64,000 nucleotides of DNA from the NCBI RefSeq assembly GCF_035222275.1, contig NC_085882.1:813501-877500 (forward strand), written 5' to 3'. A program made the position numbers and the translations under genes. Shown one piece after another: positions 42,145 to 52,644 of the stretch. The DNA comes from Podospora bellae-mahoneyi. Taxonomy: Eukaryota > Ascomycota > Sordariomycetes > Sordariales > Podosporaceae. The notes under the pieces are model-generated. The model was not told the DNA's origin and made no database searches. It saw only the letters and a list, made by a program, of their open reading frames with translations. Every line of letters starts with the position of its first letter. Within the stretch, counting starts at the first letter, position 1.

Positions 42145-43098
42145 ATGGCGTCTCTCACCGCCGAAGGCAGTCAAGATGTAGTTATGGCTCAAACCGAAGA
42201 CATCGAGCTGTCAGCTGGAGCCTTTGCTCCCTCAAGCCCAGCCAAGAACGACGAGGCGGCAATGGCATCTCCCGAGTCTGAGGACAAGAATGACAACGAG
42301 AGCATCAAATTTGTGGACCCAATCGAGCACGTGGTGATCATGCGTCTCGGTGCCAAAGAAGTTGACAAGTACGAAGAGCTGAAACACGACGCCTGCTTTG
42401 TAAACCACAGCGACAACGAAGGCCTCCGTGAAGGCCCATCCATCTGGGAAAAAGAGGGAAGCACCACCACGGAGCAGCTCGCCGCCACCTACGCGGTCCC
42501 TTTCAAGGCGGTGACCAAGAAGAGGAGCCCCGTTGGTGATGATGGATCCCCTCTTTCCCCCGGTGGTCGTCCCATTCTCCTAGTCAAGTCCACCATCCCC
42601 ACCTGCGGCGGCGAGCGTCGCCCTCGCTTCGTCATGCGAGTCGTCCACGAAGGCCGCAAGAAAAGCAACGGTCATGTGATGGATGGTCCTGCTCCGACCA
42701 CCAAAGCCCGCGGGTATGGTGTTGTCAGTCCGAACCCGATCAACCGACAGATCCTCATGCAGAAGCACTTCCACTGGGCTTGCCACCAGCTGAGCCCCTT
42801 TCTTTCGCTGCCCAACTCTGTGAAAACAGCTGTCATCGGACTGCCGTCTTTTTAATAGTACGCGTTCATCAACCCAAAAATCTCGGTCATTGACAGTACC
42901 CACCCGTCTTGGGACTATGACAAGTCCAAACTCTTTGCCTCCCACGTGATCATCGCGCGCCTCCGTCTGAGGTGGAAAGAATGGCACAGGAACGAGTACT
43001 TCGTCGAGAACTCCATCCTGGGAGGAGGCAATCGTCCGCACCATGTCTTTGAAGGAGGTGCAGACGAAATTGCCCGATTTGTTTGCAACAGCGATTAA
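42145..43098 (+). pseudogene. Unknown protein cut by two adjacent stop codons
   Basis: The frame from 42145 encodes 236 aa: an acidic disordered start, IKFVDPIEHVVIMRLGAKEV, a Ser/Pro linker, then PILLVKSTIPTCGG and PRFVMRVVHEGRKK, ending VKTAVIGLPSF. TAA and TAG follow at 42853-42858, and the same frame then stays open for another 79 codons with protein-like content (YAFINPKISVIDSTHPSWDY, FASHVIIARLRLRWKEWH, FEGGADEIARFVCN) to a TAA at 43096. No intron of usual size can skip the stops: the only GT start nearby would give 39 bp. The simplest reading is a recently broken gene; a truncated functional product or stop read-through are alternatives. The family was not recognised. Confidence 0.6.
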
Positions 43099-44256
43099 GA
43101 TAAGAAAGGCAATGGGCAAGAAAAACCTGGAGCTTCTGGAGTGTCTGAAGAACGAGAGAGAGAGAGAGAGAGGGGGGGGGCAGAGGGGGAAGGGGGGGAA
43201 GAGTGGGAAAAGAAAGAGATGGAGAGGAGGAGGAGAAACAAGGGGAAGATCAGGAAGCTGAACGGTGCTCTCTGCGAGTGGAGATGGTGGTGGCACCGCT
43301 GCTGTCGGACAGGCGGTGGCGGCGGGGAGCATCACTGCTGCTCAGCAGCAGTGAGAAACCAGACAAAAAGCTCTTCGCATCTCATCATGTTTCTGCTTTG
43401 CTTACTCTTTTTTAAGTCACAGACATCATGCAACTGGTTCTGAGAGATCTGCCAAACGGGAGGGCTATCATCTTTGGGATATGCATCATTCATGGCATTT
43501 TTTCCTGTTACATATTTTTCACGAGTATCATGGACATCAAGACGCTCCCAAGGCGCGAGGAATTTGGGCGTCATCTGGCATTTACTTCAGTCAGAGCAAT
43601 TTGGGGGAAGACAAAAGGAGGCATTCATAATCCATCATCGCTTACTGGTTTACATTTATTAACAATAGAGAAAGCATCATTTGCATTAGTTTTTCACAAT
43701 CAACATCGATTCCACCCTTTCACTTCATCCAGGTTGCCTGCTTTCCCGCGACCATAATGATATCAAGGTGTAGGTGACATGTTGATATCAGGCGAAGGTA
43801 ATATCGACATGCTTGACAGAGCCCTGATCATGTTCAGGACGCAAGTATACATGCCCCCCAAATAGGTAGACAGACGTAGTTAAGGGACTCAACAAACGCA
43901 CACGAGACGTGAGATGTGAAACACGTATTGAGTGATGTTAACATGTTAATACTATCCCGTCCCCAACCCTCAAGCCAAACCCGCAATAAGACCGTACACG
44001 CATCCCAATAACAAGAAGCCAACACTTTAAACTCCCCAAGTATATGCCCCCTATGTATCATGCCAATTACTCGCTGACTCGCTGACTCGGTCTTGATCCT
44101 GCTCAAACCTATAACATGAACGAGCAACCCCACGGGTATATGTGATAAAACAGAAAAACAAACACCGACCCGCTATACACGCCGAAGCCTCAGTCAGATA
44201 CTCATAACGCGCTGTTGTCTTTCCGGACAAACTCGCAACATTCCAAAACCCCCCAG
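43099..44256. other. Intergenic with GA/G-rich tract
   Basis: 1.16 kb with no supported gene. A purine-rich block at about 43150-43260 includes a (GA)9 microsatellite at 43154-43171 that runs into G-runs. The rest is AT-balanced and featureless. Confidence 0.5.
43154..43171. repeat. GA dinucleotide microsatellite
   Basis: Nine GA units followed directly by a run of nine G and a purine-only stretch. A simple repeat. Confidence 0.85.
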
Positions 44257-47200
44257 TTATACTCCCGCGTACCCCATGCCATGTGAATTGCTCATCATTG
44301 TTAGCATCATAGCGACTTCCCGCTCCCGCTCCTCTTGCCGCAATTGGTCCTCTGGATTCCAAGACCCTCTCTTTTGGTGGGATGTGGCGCTCTGCTGCGA
44401 GGTGGTCCGTTCCATCGAAGTCGTTGCTTGATGGTGATGGAACTGATGCTGATGCCATGTTGGTGGAAAGGCCAGGCCGCCAGCCAGAGGGTCTGCAAAG
44501 AAGAATGGGTTCCTTGGCTTGGCAAAGATGGGCGACATCACATTGTTGGCTGTGAGCGGGCCGGGTGAGGTCACCTTGGGCTCCAAAGTCTCGAGCTTTG
44601 GTGGGGATTGCTCGGTGGGGGCGGGGATGTTCAGCGGCGGAAACTGGAAGCGCAAAGGCGTGCTCGGTCGTGACTGTTCTCGCAGCTTGTCGATAAGTCT
44701 ATCCGTGTCCTGGAACCCATTTTCAATGCTTGCAAAAGGGTTAGAGCTTGGTTGACATGTCACGGGAGAAGCCACTGGTGTTGTCCGAGGTTCGGGAAGA
44801 GCCCGGAACGAAGGGCTAGGTAAAGGTCTGAATGTAGCGGCGGTGTGAGGAAGCGGCAGAGGTAGCACCACCTCGCCGTTGTCATCCAGTGAGACCTGCG
44901 TCTCCACACCCCGTATCATCCGCCATGCTGTTCGCTTCCGCCTCCGGCTCTTGACCATGGCGGATATCGAGGAGACTGCTTGGCTGACAGGGATGTCGGG
45001 GACGCCAACCGCTCCATCCATGGGGTTGGTGACCCGTTCATCCTTAACCTCTGAACTTTCATGAGCTTGATCCCTCGAGTCATTAGCTCCGACGTCATCC
45101 TCCATCATCAAAGTGGAGTCTACAGATTCTAGGCCAACGCCCTGAAGAGCACTAGGCGCTGACTTGCGAGCCCGTTTTGGTTTTGGCCTCGAAGCAACCG
45201 GACTAGGGGAAGGTGTGTAGAACGCGACTGGTGGTTCGCCGGTAATCCTTTTCAGATCACCCAGTATCTTGAAGGTAAGATAGGCTCCATTCAGCTTGTG
45301 ATCTCGTATCGAAGCAGGTCGTTTTGCATCGGGGTTCAGTTTAGGCTCGCGTGCAACGACCCTATTTGCTGGTCGTCGTGGAATAGGTTTGAGTTCGGGG
45401 ATAACTGGGGCTGCGGGAGGTGATGGTGGAGCTGATCGTGTTGGCTTAGGAGGCGGCGATATGGTCATTGACATGGATAACGGCGACGGGCCTGGCAGAG
45501 GTATTGGCGGAGGAAGCCTATCGGTCGTCATGGCCATTTCTCTCGGCCGAGGAGGAGCTTCTGGCCGAAGACGTGGGATTTCGCGAACCACCTCAGGTCG
45601 AACAGGAGGTGCTGTCGGCGGCGATGGTACTGGTGGTGTGACGGGTATGACTGGCACCTCCAAAGCTGGCGGAGGAGAGGGCTCTCGCACATCTGCCGGA
45701 TCAAGTGCTACAATGACCGAGTCCGCCACCTCATCGATCTCGCGCTTCTGCTTCTTGCGATTTGGTCCATCCACCTCTTTGCGCTTCTTAGACGCCGTGT
45801 CGGCTGGCTCCTTTCGCTTGCCTGTTTCACCGCCGCTCTGCCTCCGTGGACCCTTTGCCCCTTTGACTTTGACTTGATCTGGGAGGACAGTACCGGGAGG
45901 AAGCCACAGGGCAGGTTTTCGATGTTGGAGATCCTCGACCCAAGCATCGCAGTCCCATTGCACCCAAAAATCGAGGACATCAGCCCACACACTCTCCGGT
46001 GGCTTCGTAAAGTTCACAAACACAACCTTTCCTCCTCGATCGTGTACTGCCTTGGCAAATTCCCGGACGAGAACCTTTAGCCCATGGACGCGCATGCTGG
46101 TGCCAAGGATGAGCAGCATGTCTGGACCCAACGATAAATCATGTTGCACCAAAGGGCTAATGAGGTGAGCATGGGGATGTTCTTCACCGTAGAGCACAAT
46201 GTCAGGTCGGAGTTTGCCAACGCCAAGGGCACGTTTTCCTTTTTCTTCCCGAGCTGCTGTTGCTCCTGCGCAATGTGGGCAGGTGGGTTGGCGACCAGCC
46301 AGAGTCTCAGCTTGCCGTTCGTCTTCCCAGGTTGCCGTTTTCGCACACACAAAGCATCGCAGTTCTGCCAAGGAACCGTGTAAGAAAACACACTCGACAC
46401 CACGTTTTGGTCCCGATGGCGCAGGTTGTGAAGATGGGGGCTGTGATGAGCTAGGAACCGCTTGCGAGGAGTCTGACCCAGACCCATCATGTTCCTGCTT
46501 GCCCTCAGGCTCTCCACTGCCAGATTCATCTTTCAATTCCTGTGATTCAAGTTCGGTCTGTGATGCGGGAGGCTGCTCCGAGTCCTGCTGCGAGCATCCA
46601 TCCCCTGAGAGATCCGAGACCTCGGGGCCCTTCAGCAAGCTCCGGCTCACAGCAGAGCTGCGTCCTGCTCTGGCGGAAAAACGATAGCGGCTTCCAGCGC
46701 CCAACGTGAGCGATGTTGAAAGACCGACGCGCTCTTCAAGCTGATCAATATTTTGGGTGTAACACCGGACCAGTTTTCTGCTATCCCGCAAGACACTGAC
46801 AAACCGATGACTGTTCGTAGGCTGAGCGGTGCGGACCTTGTTTCTCAACGTGGTCGCGAATGTGTAGAAGACAGACGTCTTGAGTGGGCAAGACCAGATT
46901 TGCGCGTCAAAAAGATCCTTGCCTTTCATGTGTGGTAGCGACATTCGACCAGAGGAGGCGTACGACGTTTGCGATGTGAGGAGTGGCGTGGACACGGAAG
47001 ATGGCTCCTCACTCTCTGACCGAGATGATGATCCGCTCGACGAGCATGACGACCCCTCTGGTGACTCCTGATAAGGGTCATAAGAAATGGGAGGCGGTGA
47101 CGAGAGCGGCGAGGAGCTTCTTGTGTGTGCCAGCATGTCTGTTCTAGAACGAAAACGCGGCGCATCGACGGGCACACTAGGAGGGGATGACGTGAACGAT

Positions 47201-47918
47201 GGGCCAGGTCCCATCATTATGCGGCCAGGCGTGATCTCGGGGCAACCTTCGGGCACTTTGAGTCTAGGACTGGGCAACGGGGTCAGGCCTCTAGATAGCG
47301 GAGGCTCGACCGGTTTCTCAGCGCCAAACGAAGCGTTTGCCGATTCCACTGTGGGTGGCCCTGGCGCATGTTCCGAATTTTCCACGTCTCTCAATGTGAC
47401 ATCCTCCTGTGGTCCCGATGAGTCTCGCGGTGTTGCAGGCTGTGCTAACGGGTCATCATCGGTGGGATCTGACGATTCCGGGTTGACGGACGCAGCTCCA
47501 TGACCTTTTTCTGAATTTATTGTGTTTTGAGCAGTGTTATGGGGCCATTGGCCTGATAACTTGGTACCGTTGATCGGTCGGGAGAGATCGTGTGAAGCCC
47601 TGCGTCGTTTCGTCGGACGCTCTTCTGATGAAGAGTCTGACGCGTCGCTAGCGCTCGAGGGGTGATCTTGTTGCTTTTCGGCAGCATCGAACTGTGCTTG
47701 GATCAAAGAATACAGACCGTTCTCTGAGCGGAAATCCTAGAAAGACTGTCAGCAAAGTGTAAGTCGGGCGGAACGCGTCCCGTTTTGCATACCGGAATGC
47801 CCGAGTTTGTGCTGATGCCGGCGCCCGTGATAACGACAACTTTCTTGGATTTCCATAACGAATTGGCTATCTCCTCGAGCAGGGCTTCCGACCCCGGCTC
47901 AACGTGTGTTGTTGGCAT
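44257..47918 (-). CDS. HST4: Hst4-type sirtuin (NAD-dependent protein deacetylase) with long insertions
   Basis: Exons 47918-47793 and 47736-44257 give about 1201 aa. The NAD fold starts at the N-terminus: ITGAGIS (residues 30-36) and, across the intron, GIPDFRSENGLYSL. Next come GKDLFDAQIW, YTQNIDQLE (about 368-376), catalytic His about 495 in FLHGSL, zinc ligands CFVC (about 503-506) and CPHC (about 528-531), LRPDIVLYGEEHP, ILGTSMRVHG and VVFVNFTKP. The GKDLFD and LRP-IVLY blocks place it with fission-yeast Hst4 and yeast Hst3/4, nuclear enzymes that remove acetyl from histone H3 Lys56. Two low-complexity insertions (about 260 and 110 aa) split the catalytic core, and a Pro-rich tail of over 500 residues follows. 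All key residues are kept, so it should be active. Confidence 0.93.
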
Positions 47919-48926
47919 CTTTTGGTTGTGTGCAATTGATCCACCACATAGAAGGCGCCCAGCTGGGAACGCGGTGATGGTACATGCAGGAATGCGTTCA
48001 AGTTTAGAGATTCATATCTGAAAAAAGGCTATTGAAGAAACAAGAGTATTGCGTTGGCGGTAGCGAGTGTGTGACCTCGGCGCGTGGAGTCTTCGATTTC
48101 GGTGCAGGTGACGGGCAATCGCGAACTCGACTCGAGGGTTGTGCCGCGGCCGGTATTCGCAGCGATTCGGAGCTGGCTAAACGCGTCCCCAATGGGAGGA
48201 TTGCGGGGTAGAGGAGCGCGACACAGAGCTGGTTCGGAGTGGTAAGGATCGAGGAGTCGTGGGTAACGATAGCTTGGAACGAGAGCAGCAGTGCCCGTCC
48301 GCAAAATGGAAAGCCGCGCCAGTCTTAGAATCAACGTTTTGTTATCGGCCGCTGGAAAGAAGTGGGCAGGTGGATACACGGCGCGCCGGAGACCTAACTC
48401 TGCAAGGAGCACGAGCCATGAGCCACGAGCCGACAAAAATGACTTCCCTGCCAGATATCTGCCAAGCAGAGCTCGAGGACACTGGAAAGAGAAACCTTGT
48501 CAGGACTGACAAACCGGCAAAGGAAGCTGTACGTACGGATTGAACATCCCCCTGAGAAATCATTGATACTTTGTCTTTCACAAGCACACTGTCCCCATTG
48601 TCAGTCCATGTCCCACAAGCAACGCACTTCCCTCACAACGTCCTCGACGGGACCCTGAATTCTGCCAAGCCTTCAACTCGTCAAGTGGATCTTCTCTGGC
48701 CCATTAGTGCCGAGCGCACAGACCAGCATTACCGTTGGCTTGGTTTCTGGAAGACTGTCGGAACAATGGAGGCCAAGCGGGCAGCCACTCACTGCCCAGC
48801 TCTGGTGGTTGCGCAAGATCTTGTAGATCCTTCTCCTGTCATCACACATGTCTAGGTACGCCAATTTTATTCGCCAGCAGTGATATTAGCTTGATCTACA
48901 GGCACAGTGGTACACAAGCCGAAATC
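47919..48926. other. Intergenic upstream of the sirtuin gene
   Basis: 1 kb between the divergent sirtuin start and the 3' end of the broken dehydrogenase. Open frames of 60-135 codons show no domain content. A short direct repeat, ACGAGCCATGAGCC with ACGAGCC, lies at 48410-48432. Confidence 0.5.
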
Positions 48927-49717
48927 TCACATGCCCCCCTCCTCAATCTTCTTATACCTCTTCCCCAACTTGTCACTCTCATACCAAGCACCCACAATCT
49001 CCCTGCCCATCGGCCCAGCAGTAACTATACCGTCCCCTCTCTCCATCTTCTCTGCCACCTCCTGCATAAACTCTTCCACCGTCAATGAAATCGGGTTCTT
49101 TTCCTTCTTGTTATCATCCGGGTCCTCCCTGTCACGATGGAAATCCGTCCCAACCATTGGTGGCGCAATCTCAACCACCCTGGTCCCGCAGCTGAGTCCT
49201 CAGGTTCATGCTCCAGAAGTGAAGCCATGCCTTCGTCCCGTTGTACACCGGGTTGATGATGCTGAACGGCACAAACCCCAACACACTGCTGACGTTGATA
49301 ATCATGGCTGCCGGCTTGTGTCGAAAATGCGGAAGCAGCTGCACGGTGAGGTGCATGGGACCGCGGATGTTGACATTGATTTCTCCATCTGCCTTGTACA
49401 GGAATTCGCTCGGGTCCAGTTTGGAGACCTCCAAGGGTTTCTGAACATCAGCATTGTTCACAAGACAGTCGAGTTCCGAATGCTTCTGCGTGACGAGGGA
49501 GACGAATTCTGGAAACGCTGATGTTTTCCCCATATCGAGCACGTAGTAGTCGGTCGCTGCGATTTCTTTCGCTGCAGATTCGAGATTGGATTTTGTCCTG
49601 CAGGCGAGGATGACTTTCTTGCCCTTGGATATAAAATAGGAGTGTCAGTGCTTTACCAAGGCCACCACCACCCCCTGTGATGAGCGCGCATTGGAAATTG
49701 AGGTTGTCTGAAGGCAT
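48927..49717 (-). pseudogene. Broken short-chain dehydrogenase/reductase
   Basis: The minus strand reads, in three successive frames, an SDR: CALITGGGGGLGKAL (the TGxxxGxG cofactor loop), then YFISKGKKVILACRTKSNLE, VLDMGKTSAFPEFV, LDCLVNNADVQKPL, IINVSSVLGFVP with the catalytic YNGTK, NLRTQL, and finally VVEIAPPMVGTDFHRDR. Frame changes occur near 49640, between the cofactor loop and the next strand, and near 49175; neither leaves space for an intron. Ordinary length is about 255 aa and the joined extent fits one full gene, so these are two small indels in an otherwise complete gene. It is probably a DltE-like oxidoreductase of fungi. Substrate unknown. Confidence 0.85.
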
Positions 49718-49971
49718 CTTGCAAAAGCTTGGGATAGTAAGATAGCATTACACCAAAGTCAGAGACAGCACGGGCGGACATGGTCTATTCACCAGTGCAG
49801 CCGTTGACTTTGTTACCCCTGGGAAGATGGCGGTGACGCCTAGGATTGGTGTGCTACGTCATCGATACCCCCAAGGCCAATGTGAAAGCAGTGATCCCCA
49901 TCCTTCCCCAAGACCCGTTTAGGTAGCCATCATTAAAGATTAGCACTGAAATATTCCTGTCATTGATACGG

Positions 49972-51618
49972 CTAACCACACTCTGGCTCATCGCCAACTG
50001 CTCCCACTCTGGCGGCTTGACCCCCACCGTAAATGCCGCCATCGAGAATGACTTCCTCGTTGTTCTCCAAATCATCTTGGACTCTTCGCCATTTGGTGGC
50101 CCTGTCCTTCCTACCTTCAAGCTCCTCGCCCTTGCCCTCCAAATCGTAGACCGGCCGTATTACTCCGCTCAATAATGGGTTCTTGCTGAAAGCGCCGCCT
50201 TGCCCCTTGCTCACGTGGGTGCCTTGCAAGATGGGAGCTTCATAGCCATAGTCATCTTCGACATCATCAACAGGCGTTGGGGGTCTCTCAATTTTGGCCA
50301 TCTTCTTGAACACTTTACGCCCTGTGAGATCAATGCTCACGACTTGCTGGCGCTTCTCGTATTCAGGCTTAGCGTTCCATTCCATTTCTCGAAGGAGCTT
50401 TTGTTGTTTCTTCAACGCCAACGCCCTTTCTTCTGGGGTGGCCCACATGCTTCCTCCCACAGTGGCATCAAAGTCAGCTGCCTCGTCCCGTACCGTCGTT
50501 CGTTGGGCATTTTGAGCTTGGAATGCTAGCAGCTTGTCCCGGTGAGCTAGAGCTTGCGCTTCGGCGATGGTGGGATCTCTGGTTTTGGTATACGGCCGTG
50601 GGGTCCCTGCAACCTCGGCCTTCTTATGCGCTTCCCGATCTGCTGCCATCTTCTCACGTCCTCTGTCTGCCCTAAGCTCCTTGATCATGCTTTGTATCTC
50701 AGCCGAGCTCAACAATGGTTGCCCGCAAAATGTACATGGTCCGGGCCCTTCCTTGATGCAGATAACTTTGCCACAATGAAGGCAGTTCGGGGCTGCTGCC
50801 AGAGGAGGATGTCTTGTACCAACGCAATTACACCGTCGTGCCGCCACACCTTCGGCGCTATTTGTTGAGTGTGAGGGATTGGTGGTGATCTCGAGAGACC
50901 GAATGGCTTGGTCGAGGTCGCTCAGGACCGTAGACGAGCCATGCATCGCCACGCCTCCTGTGATGGTGACCTTGACCGTATTCCCATTGTTATTCTTCGA
51001 TGACGATGGTCCGGGTGTCGAAGTCCGTGAGGTAGGGTTGGATTTGTTTTTGGACTTGGGTTGCCCGAGGTCCGACACTAGGGAGCCTAACGCGGAGGGA
51101 GGAGGCTTCGAGGTCTGGGTCGGAGGAGGTGTGGCAGTCTTGGTGGGTGGTGGTTTGCTGGGACCACTGGTGGCGTGTGAGGGTGTCGAAGCGCCTGATC
51201 GTGCTGAGATGTATTCATCTTGCGAGTCCTTCTTGCTGTAGACAGTTCCTGGCCCAAGCGCAAACGAGGCGACTTGTCTAGGGGGCGGGGTATGGATATT
51301 TGCTTTCTTCTTCTTGGGACCTCGATGGGGCTTTGGGACGCCGTCAGCTTCAGAGTTTTGTGTTGAGTTTTGGGTGGTCGATGCGGAAGAGTACGTGGGC
51401 GTGGACGTGGGAGCGTTTCTTGGTGGCGGTGGTGCTTTTGGATCGCTTCGTCGTGCGTTGAATGTCGAAATGAACTCGACGACTTGGGGCGAGTCGCCGA
51501 GCATGTTGGAGAAATGTTCAGCAGCTTCTTGCTTGGAAAGGGTGGCGGCATATTCGAGGACTTGTTGCAGGCCATCGTCTGGCATCGGCAGCAGTTGGAA
51601 AAGCTGTTCTTTCGACAT
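49972..51618 (-). CDS. TRIP4: Activating signal cointegrator 1 homologue (ASC-1/TRIP4; ribosome quality-control trigger subunit)
   Basis: A single exon of about 548 aa, starting at the first ATG, MSKEQLFQLLPMPDDG. The N-terminal helical region is followed by a long disordered linker and the C2HC5 zinc finger: CNCVGTRHPPLAAAPNCLHCGKV... with further CIKEGPGPCTFCG, the signature of the ASC-1 family. A basic helical region (ERALALKKQQKLLREMEWN) and a C-terminal IDLTGRKVF segment follow. Yeast Rqt4 and human TRIP4 belong to the helicase-containing complex that splits collided ribosomes. There is no ASCH domain visible after the finger, as usual for fungal members, which is read from absence. The gene is intact although it sits among broken ones. 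Confidence 0.87.
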   Translation of the reverse strand: MSKEQLFQLLPMPDDGLQQVLEYAATLSKQEAAEHFSNMLGDSPQVVEFISTFNARRSDPKAPPPPRNAPTSTPTYSSASTTQNSTQNSEADGVPKPHRGPKKKKANIHTPPPRQVASFALGPGTVYSKKDSQDEYISARSGASTPSHATSGPSKPPPTKTATPPPTQTSKPPPSALGSLVSDLGQPKSKNKSNPTSRTSTPGPSSSKNNNGNTVKVTITGGVAMHGSSTVLSDLDQAIRSLEITTNPSHSTNSAEGVAARRCNCVGTRHPPLAAAPNCLHCGKVICIKEGPGPCTFCGQPLLSSAEIQSMIKELRADRGREKMAADREAHKKAEVAGTPRPYTKTRDPTIAEAQALAHRDKLLAFQAQNAQRTTVRDEAADFDATVGGSMWATPEERALALKKQQKLLREMEWNAKPEYEKRQQVVSIDLTGRKVFKKMAKIERPPTPVDDVEDDYGYEAPILQGTHVSKGQGGAFSKNPLLSGVIRPVYDLEGKGEELEGRKDRATKWRRVQDDLENNEEVILDGGIYGGGQAARVGAVGDEPECG

Positions 51619-52158
51619 TTTGTCGGAGGTGACGGGGAAATTGGTTTGGTGTTGTGCTGTTGTCAAGCAACTGAAGATGCTGCAGGTGTCGTAGAATTCT
51701 TCAGGTACAGTACACAGCGCCAGCGGCGAGTACAGTCACGACGCTGCCCCGCGCATCTGCGGTCTACCCGGCCTACCCTTTCCGGATAGGTTTCCACTTT
51801 ATGCATGTCACAAAGCTTGGCGGCGAGCTTATCCCTGCTCTTTCTTTTCGCTCACTGGCTGGTCCCTTGCAGCATCCAACACCGCCAACTTCAACCATCG
51901 ACATTCCAGTTCACTCTTCGCTGTTGTTTTCCTGCTGACCATTCGGCAATTTGCCCAAAATACCACTCTGGGAGCCCTCCAGAACGATTCCAAACGCTTG
52001 GTCTAGATCTAACTCATTTTTAGATGCAGCCTACAGGCAAACACCCTCGAACTGTAGGATCAGCCCCAGCGCTGATGGGCCGGAACAGTGGTAATCACAC
52101 CGGTACATTCCTTTTATGTATGGTTAATCCGCACCCCAACTTCAACAAGACATCCTAT
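51619..52158. promoter_or_regulatory. Intergenic between TRIP4 and tRNA-Gln
   Basis: 540 bp that must hold the TRIP4 promoter. No TATA box or gene recognised; the tRNA uses internal promoters. Confidence 0.4.
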
Positions 52159-52230
52159 GGTTGTATAGTGTAGCGGTTAGCACCCCAGATTCTGATTCTG
52201 GTAACCCCGGTTCGATTCCGGGTACGACCT
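52159..52230 (+). tRNA. tRNA-Gln (anticodon CTG)
   Basis: A 72-nt cloverleaf: acceptor stem GGTTGTA pairs with TACGACC (one G-T pair), discriminator T. The D arm begins with TAGTGTAGCGGTTA (box A). The anticodon stem CCAGA/TCTGG holds the loop TTCTGAT, giving anticodon CTG for CAG codons. The T arm CCCGG-TTCGATT-CCGGG contains box B. There is no intron, and CCA is not encoded. A T-rich run, TTTGCTTTT, follows and can end Pol III transcription. Confidence 0.97.
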
Positions 52231-52239
52231 TTGCTTTTC
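52231..52239 (+). terminator. Pol III terminator of tRNA-Gln
   Basis: A T-run (TTTGCTTTT) lies directly after the tRNA 3' end; Pol III ends at four or more T residues. Confidence 0.6.
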
Positions 52240-52644
52240 ACCAAATTTTTCTGGTGGAGCATTGTCTTCTCTTTTGTGGCCCCTGGATCAAGGGACACTT
52301 TCCAGGTTGGGAAGATGCACCTCAGCTACATTTTTAGCACAAGCTCAGTATACTGTTGACTGGCAATGGCCAAACAACACCGAGGAAGAGAGCTATCCAA
52401 GCCCTTGAGCATATGTCGGGCCATCGGCAACTTTTTCTGCGTCATCGCGATGAATCCCATTGTTCGGGACTACACCATATTCTTTATGAGAACAACTTGG
52501 AGCGCCGAGGCATTTGTTGACATTGCCCTTGTGCCGTTTTCATCGATCCGCTGTGATTGAAATATAGAAGATGGTGCGTCGAGGAGCCATGTTGGTGCTA
52601 TGGGAACAGACCACTCTGTTTGTTTGTAGTTGCAGCTCAACAAG
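52240..52644. other. Intergenic
   Basis: About 400 bp with no supported gene, followed by the leader of a broken peptidase gene. Confidence 0.45.
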
